Assembly (NCBI GenBank): GCA_902786015.1
Contig: CADAAU010000015.1
Span: 1 to 64,000 of the forward strand
Length of the DNA stretch: 64,000 bases
Direction of reading: 5' to 3'
Origin: an uncultured Coriobacteriaceae bacterium
Lineage (GTDB): Bacteria > Actinomycetota > Coriobacteriia > Coriobacteriales > Atopobiaceae
Positions 61,309 through 64,000 of this stretch are shown piece by piece; within the stretch, counting starts at the first letter, position 1, and each line of letters opens with the position of its first letter. A model generated the notes under the pieces. It saw only the letters and a list, made by a program, of their open reading frames with translations. It was not told the origin of the DNA and ran no database searches. Both the position numbers and the translations under genes were made by a program.

Positions 61309-63159
61309 TTACTCTACCGTTACGGACTTGGCCAGATTGCGCGGCTTGTCCACGTCGTAGCCGCGCTCGCGCGCAACGTAACGAGCGAGGAGCTGTAGGT
61401 GGATGACCGAGACGGCCGGGACGATGAGCTGGTCGGGGCACTGCGGGACCCACAGGACCTCTTGGCACATCTTGGCGACCTTCTCGTCGCCGTCGGTGGC
61501 CACGGCGATAACCACTGCGCCACGCGCCAGGCATTCCTGGATGTTCGAGACGGTCTTGTCGTGCACGTGGTCGGCGGGCACGACGGCAACCACGGGGAAG
61601 CCGGCCTCGATGAGCGAGATGGGTCCGTGCTTCATCTCGCCGGAAGGATATGCCTCGGCGTGCAGGTAGCTGATCTCTTTGAGCTTGAGCGCGCCCTCGT
61701 ACGCCGTGGTGGCACTCACGTTGCGCCCGAGGAAGAGCGAGGAGTGCTTAGCACGGAAGCGACGGGCGGCCTGCTTGCACTGCCAGCGGCGCGAGAGAAC
61801 CTCGCGCATGAGGTCGGGCACCTGCTCCATGTAGTGATAGTACTTTTGGACCTCGGGCAGGGTCATGGACCCGTTTGCGAGGGCAAGACGCAGCGCGAGC
61901 AGATACGAGGCCAGCATCTGGGCGGTGTAGGCCTTGGTGGAGGCCACGGCCACCTCGGGGCCGGCCTGGATGTACAGGGCGCCGTCGGCCTCGCGAGCCG
62001 CCGTGGACCCCAGCACGTTGGTGATGGCAAAGACGTTGCAGCCCATGCCCCTCATGCGACGGGCGGCGGCGAGCGTGTCGGCCGTCTCGCCGGACTGGGT
62101 GATAACGAGGCACAGCGTGTGGTCTGTTACTAGATAGTCCTCGTTGTAGTTGAACTCGCTCGCATACTCCACCTCCACGGGGACGTGCGCCCAGCGCTCG
62201 ATGGCCGTCTTTGCGATGAGTCCCACATGATAGGAGGTGCCGCAGGCGATGATGACGATTTTGTCGATGGCGGCGAGTTCCGCACGCGAGAGGCTCAACT
62301 CGTCCAGCTCGATACCATGCTCGCCCAGGCGATCCTTGAGCAGGCGCTCGATGGCCTCGGGCTGCTCGCTGATCTCTTTGGCCATGAAGTCGGAGTAGCC
62401 GCCCATCTTTGCAGCCGAGGCATCCCAGTCGATAGTGAAGGAGGAGGGGTCGGTGACCTCACGTCCGTCGCGGTCGGTGATCTGGATGGTGCCGTCGGGC
62501 GAGAGCGTCGCCACGTCGTAGTCGTTGAGCTGGATGACCTTGGAGGTGACGCTGGCCAGCGGCATGACGTCGGAGGCGGCATAGGCGCCGTCCTCGGTGG
62601 TGGCAACCACGAGCGGGGAACCGTTGCGCGTTACCACCAGGGTGCCGGGAAGGTCCGCACACACGACGCCCAGGGCCCAGCTGCCCTCCAGACGGTCGCA
62701 GGCATTGCGTACGGCCATGGCGAGGTTGCCCTTGGCCGGCCCCTCCCACGCTTCTTGGATAAGATGCGGGATGACTTCCGTGTCGGTGTCGGACTGGAAC
62801 ACATGGCCAGCTGCCATCAGCTCGCGCCTAAGCTCCTGGAAGTTCTCGATGATGCCGTTGTGGACCACAGCGATGCGACCGGAGCCGTCCAGATGCGGAT
62901 GGGCGTTTTTGTCGGTGGGGGCGCCATGGGTGGCCCAGCGCGTGTGGCCTATACCACAGGTGCCGGTGGGATTGGCCGCGGCGGCACGCTCCCTCAGGTC
63001 GGCCACACGCCCAGCGCACTTCACGCCGTGAAGATTGCCCGATGCCGACACCACCTGGATGCCCGCCGAATCGTACCCGCGATACTCGAGCGTCTGCAGA
63101 CCATCAAGCAGCCATTCCGCCGCCTGCTTCCGGCCGGTATATCCCACGACACCACACAT
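61309..63159 (-). CDS. glmS: Glutamine-fructose-6-phosphate aminotransferase (isomerizing)
   Basis: A 616-residue enzyme. The N-terminal glutaminase begins with Cys2 in MCGVVGYTGRKQAAEW and has GIGHTRWATHGAPTDKNAHP. Two SIS domains follow (IIACGTSYHVGLIAK and LFLGRNVSATTAYEGALKLKE), and the end DKPRNLAKSVTVE is canonical. It makes glucosamine-6-phosphate for peptidoglycan and for the amino sugars of both glycan loci. The ATG follows AGGAGACAAAC. No glmS-ribozyme-like element is evident upstream. Confidence 0.96.
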   Translation of the reverse strand: MCGVVGYTGRKQAAEWLLDGLQTLEYRGYDSAGIQVVSASGNLHGVKCAGRVADLRERAAAANPTGTCGIGHTRWATHGAPTDKNAHPHLDGSGRIAVVHNGIIENFQELRRELMAAGHVFQSDTDTEVIPHLIQEAWEGPAKGNLAMAVRNACDRLEGSWALGVVCADLPGTLVVTRNGSPLVVATTEDGAYAASDVMPLASVTSKVIQLNDYDVATLSPDGTIQITDRDGREVTDPSSFTIDWDASAAKMGGYSDFMAKEISEQPEAIERLLKDRLGEHGIELDELSLSRAELAAIDKIVIIACGTSYHVGLIAKTAIERWAHVPVEVEYASEFNYNEDYLVTDHTLCLVITQSGETADTLAAARRMRGMGCNVFAITNVLGSTAAREADGALYIQAGPEVAVASTKAYTAQMLASYLLALRLALANGSMTLPEVQKYYHYMEQVPDLMREVLSRRWQCKQAARRFRAKHSSLFLGRNVSATTAYEGALKLKEISYLHAEAYPSGEMKHGPISLIEAGFPVVAVVPADHVHDKTVSNIQECLARGAVVIAVATDGDEKVAKMCQEVLWVPQCPDQLIVPAVSVIHLQLLARYVARERGYDVDKPRNLAKSVTVE

Positions 63160-63197
63160 GTTTGTCTCCTGTCTGTTGCGTTTAATCAGCAGGTAAG

Positions 63198-63203
63198 AGT
63201 ATA
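63198..63203 (-). promoter_or_regulatory. Candidate -10 box of glmS
   Basis: TATACT on the minus strand about 40 bp before the glmS ATG. No good -35 is seen at usual spacing, so the call is tentative. Confidence 0.35.
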
Positions 63204-63282
63204 GCCGATGAATGGCAAAACGGGATGAGATGGGAAAGCGGCACAAACGAACCGTTTTCAGGCGAGGCAGCGAGGCGGACGG

Positions 63283-63592
63283 GCATTTCGTGCGGCGTCC
63301 TGAGCTGGGATTTACTTTCGTGCGGAAGGGCGACCCACACCAAAAGCGATTCCAGCTCAAGAGGGCCGGTTTTGAGCTGGGATTTCCCTTCGTGTAGCTT
63401 TTTGAGCTGAGATTGACTTCTGTGAGGGTCTTTCAGCCACACAAAGCGCGATTTATGCTCGGGACGGCCGGCTTTGAGCCGAGATTTACTTTCGTGTGGT
63501 GTCCTGAGCCGAGATTGACTTCTGTGAGGGCTTTTCAGCCACACAAAGCGCGATCTCAGCTCGGGACGGCCGGCTTTGAGCCGGGATTGCCT
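63283..63592. repeat. 102-bp tandem repeat, three units
   Basis: TGAGC-GRGATT blocks recur at 63301, 63403, 63505 and at 63373, 63475, 63577, both with a 102-bp period. The second and third units are nearly identical; the first is diverged. Because 102 is a multiple of three, a 120-residue minus-strand frame (63182-63544) stays open and reads as repeats such as TPHESKSRL, but it has no ribosome binding site or protein-like character. The rest of the stretch between glmS and the right-edge gene holds nothing else I can name. Confidence 0.8.
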
Positions 63593-63621
63593 GAGGTGAT
63601 GGGACTACTCCCCATCACCTC
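63593..63621 (-). terminator. Hairpin spanning the stop of the right-edge gene
   Basis: An 11-bp perfect stem (GAGGTGATGGG with CCCATCACCTC) and 7-base loop; the loop contains the TAG of the gene ending at 63605. There is no T-run. It directly abuts the 102-bp repeats. Confidence 0.5.
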
Positions 63622-64000
63622 GCCGATTGGAGCGATAGTAGGCGTCTACCACGAGCAACACCGCAAACGCCTGGTATTCTCGCGCCTCCGAAATGAGCCG
63701 CGCTCGCACGGTATACGTCTCGTCGCGCCTCCGCACGAGATACTCTTCCCATTCGCCAGAATCGATGCAACGCCTTATGGCGCCTCGACAGTCCTCCGTA
63801 AATTCCTCACCGGTTTCGGCCAAAAACTCTGCAAACAATCCATTGGTGTTGAGGTACTCGTCCGTGCTCCCACGTCGGCGTATGATAGCCGCCGCAACAT
63901 CGCTGGGCATGTAGCGCCCATCAATGTATGGATGGGGATCGGGCCTCATGAGGTTAACTCGGCCAACATCCTCATAGAATGAGTGCTTGGCAAGTGGTTC
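63605..64000 (-). CDS. C-terminal part of an unidentified protein (cut by window edge)
   Basis: The minus-strand frame is open from the right edge: KHSFYEDVGRVNLMRPDPHP, then YMPSDVAAAIIRRRGSTDEY and RRRDETYTVRARLISEAREY. An ATG at 63949 is in frame but lacks a ribosome binding site, and the sequence before it looks coding, so the gene probably begins outside. The pattern of a region followed by EEYLVRRRDETYTVRARLI loosely recalls a PAS/PAC-type sensory fold. I cannot identify it. Confidence 0.5.
   Translation of the reverse strand, partial: EPLAKHSFYEDVGRVNLMRPDPHPYIDGRYMPSDVAAAIIRRRGSTDEYLNTNGLFAEFLAETGEEFTEDCRGAIRRCIDSGEWEEYLVRRRDETYTVRARLISEAREYQAFAVLLVVDAYYRSNRRGDGE

Noticed and set aside
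63182..63544. 120-residue repeat protein on the minus strand
   Set aside because: It exists only because the DNA repeat is a multiple of three; no ribosome binding site, and the sequence is skewed to Ser, Lys, His and Arg.
63283..63592. CRISPR array
   Set aside because: Units are contiguous 102-bp tandem repeats without unique spacers, and no cas genes are present.

Overview
The window looks like a chromosomal segment of a high-GC Gram-positive bacterium. Gene content (tsaE-udg-alr-nnr-acpS-glmS block, D-rhamnan-type wall glycan genes) and codon use fit Actinomycetota, most likely Coriobacteriia (Olsenella/Collinsella/Atopobium relatives); this assignment is an inference. I found no rRNA, tRNA or CRISPR array.

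Layout. (1) Positions 1-5.4 kb are a mobile-element junkyard. An IS21-type istB gene has been split inside its Walker A codons by an element carrying three overlapping tyrosine-recombinase genes (a RIT, recombinase-in-trio, element). It has perfect 85-bp inverted ends and a 6-bp target duplication. A fourth, N-terminally degraded recombinase follows, flanked by its own dyads. (2) Positions 5.6-31.2 kb are a visibly AT-richer Wzx/Wzy-type surface glycan locus: flippase, two polymerase-like proteins, a Wzz-like regulator, a PglF/PglE/PglC-like set that makes and loads a 4-amino-6-deoxy sugar, GT2, GT4 and CDP-polyol phosphotransferase genes, and a nonulosonic-acid block. The last block resembles the GDP-route legionaminic acid pathway (LegB, LegC, PtmE, LegI, LegG, LegF). 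It lacks a recognisable LegH acetyltransferase but contains a fusion of a PLP decarboxylase with an ATP-grasp ligase, plus a GT52-like candidate transferase and an acyltransferase-3 protein.

(3) Positions 31.4-39.3 kb hold large membrane glycosyltransferases (one with seven C-terminal 32-residue repeats), a GT2-GT4 fusion and a methyltransferase. (4) Positions 39.3-56.6 kb form an ABC-transporter-dependent polysaccharide locus on the minus strand: a polytopic initiating phosphoglycosyltransferase, ManB, ManC, Gmd and Rmd for GDP-D-rhamnose, six GT4 enzymes, Wzm/Wzt with a Wzt carbohydrate-binding domain, and a coiled-coil methyltransferase likely to cap the chain. The logic matches the D-rhamnan (A-band type) systems of Pseudomonas and the rhamnan S-layer glycans of bacilli. 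(5) Positions 56.7-63.2 kb are housekeeping: tsaE, uracil-DNA glycosylase, alr, nnr, acpS, glmS. (6) The right edge holds a 102-bp tandem repeat and the 3' end of an unidentified gene.

Together the window encodes two separate envelope glycan machines placed head to tail next to peptidoglycan-precursor genes. Each has its own initiating transferase and export route. The most novel points are the decarboxylase/ATP-grasp fusion within a nonulosonate pathway, the RIT element in istB, the repeat-tailed GT-C protein, a 51-residue gene embedded in the rhamnan operon, and a 62-bp perfect palindrome upstream of manB.
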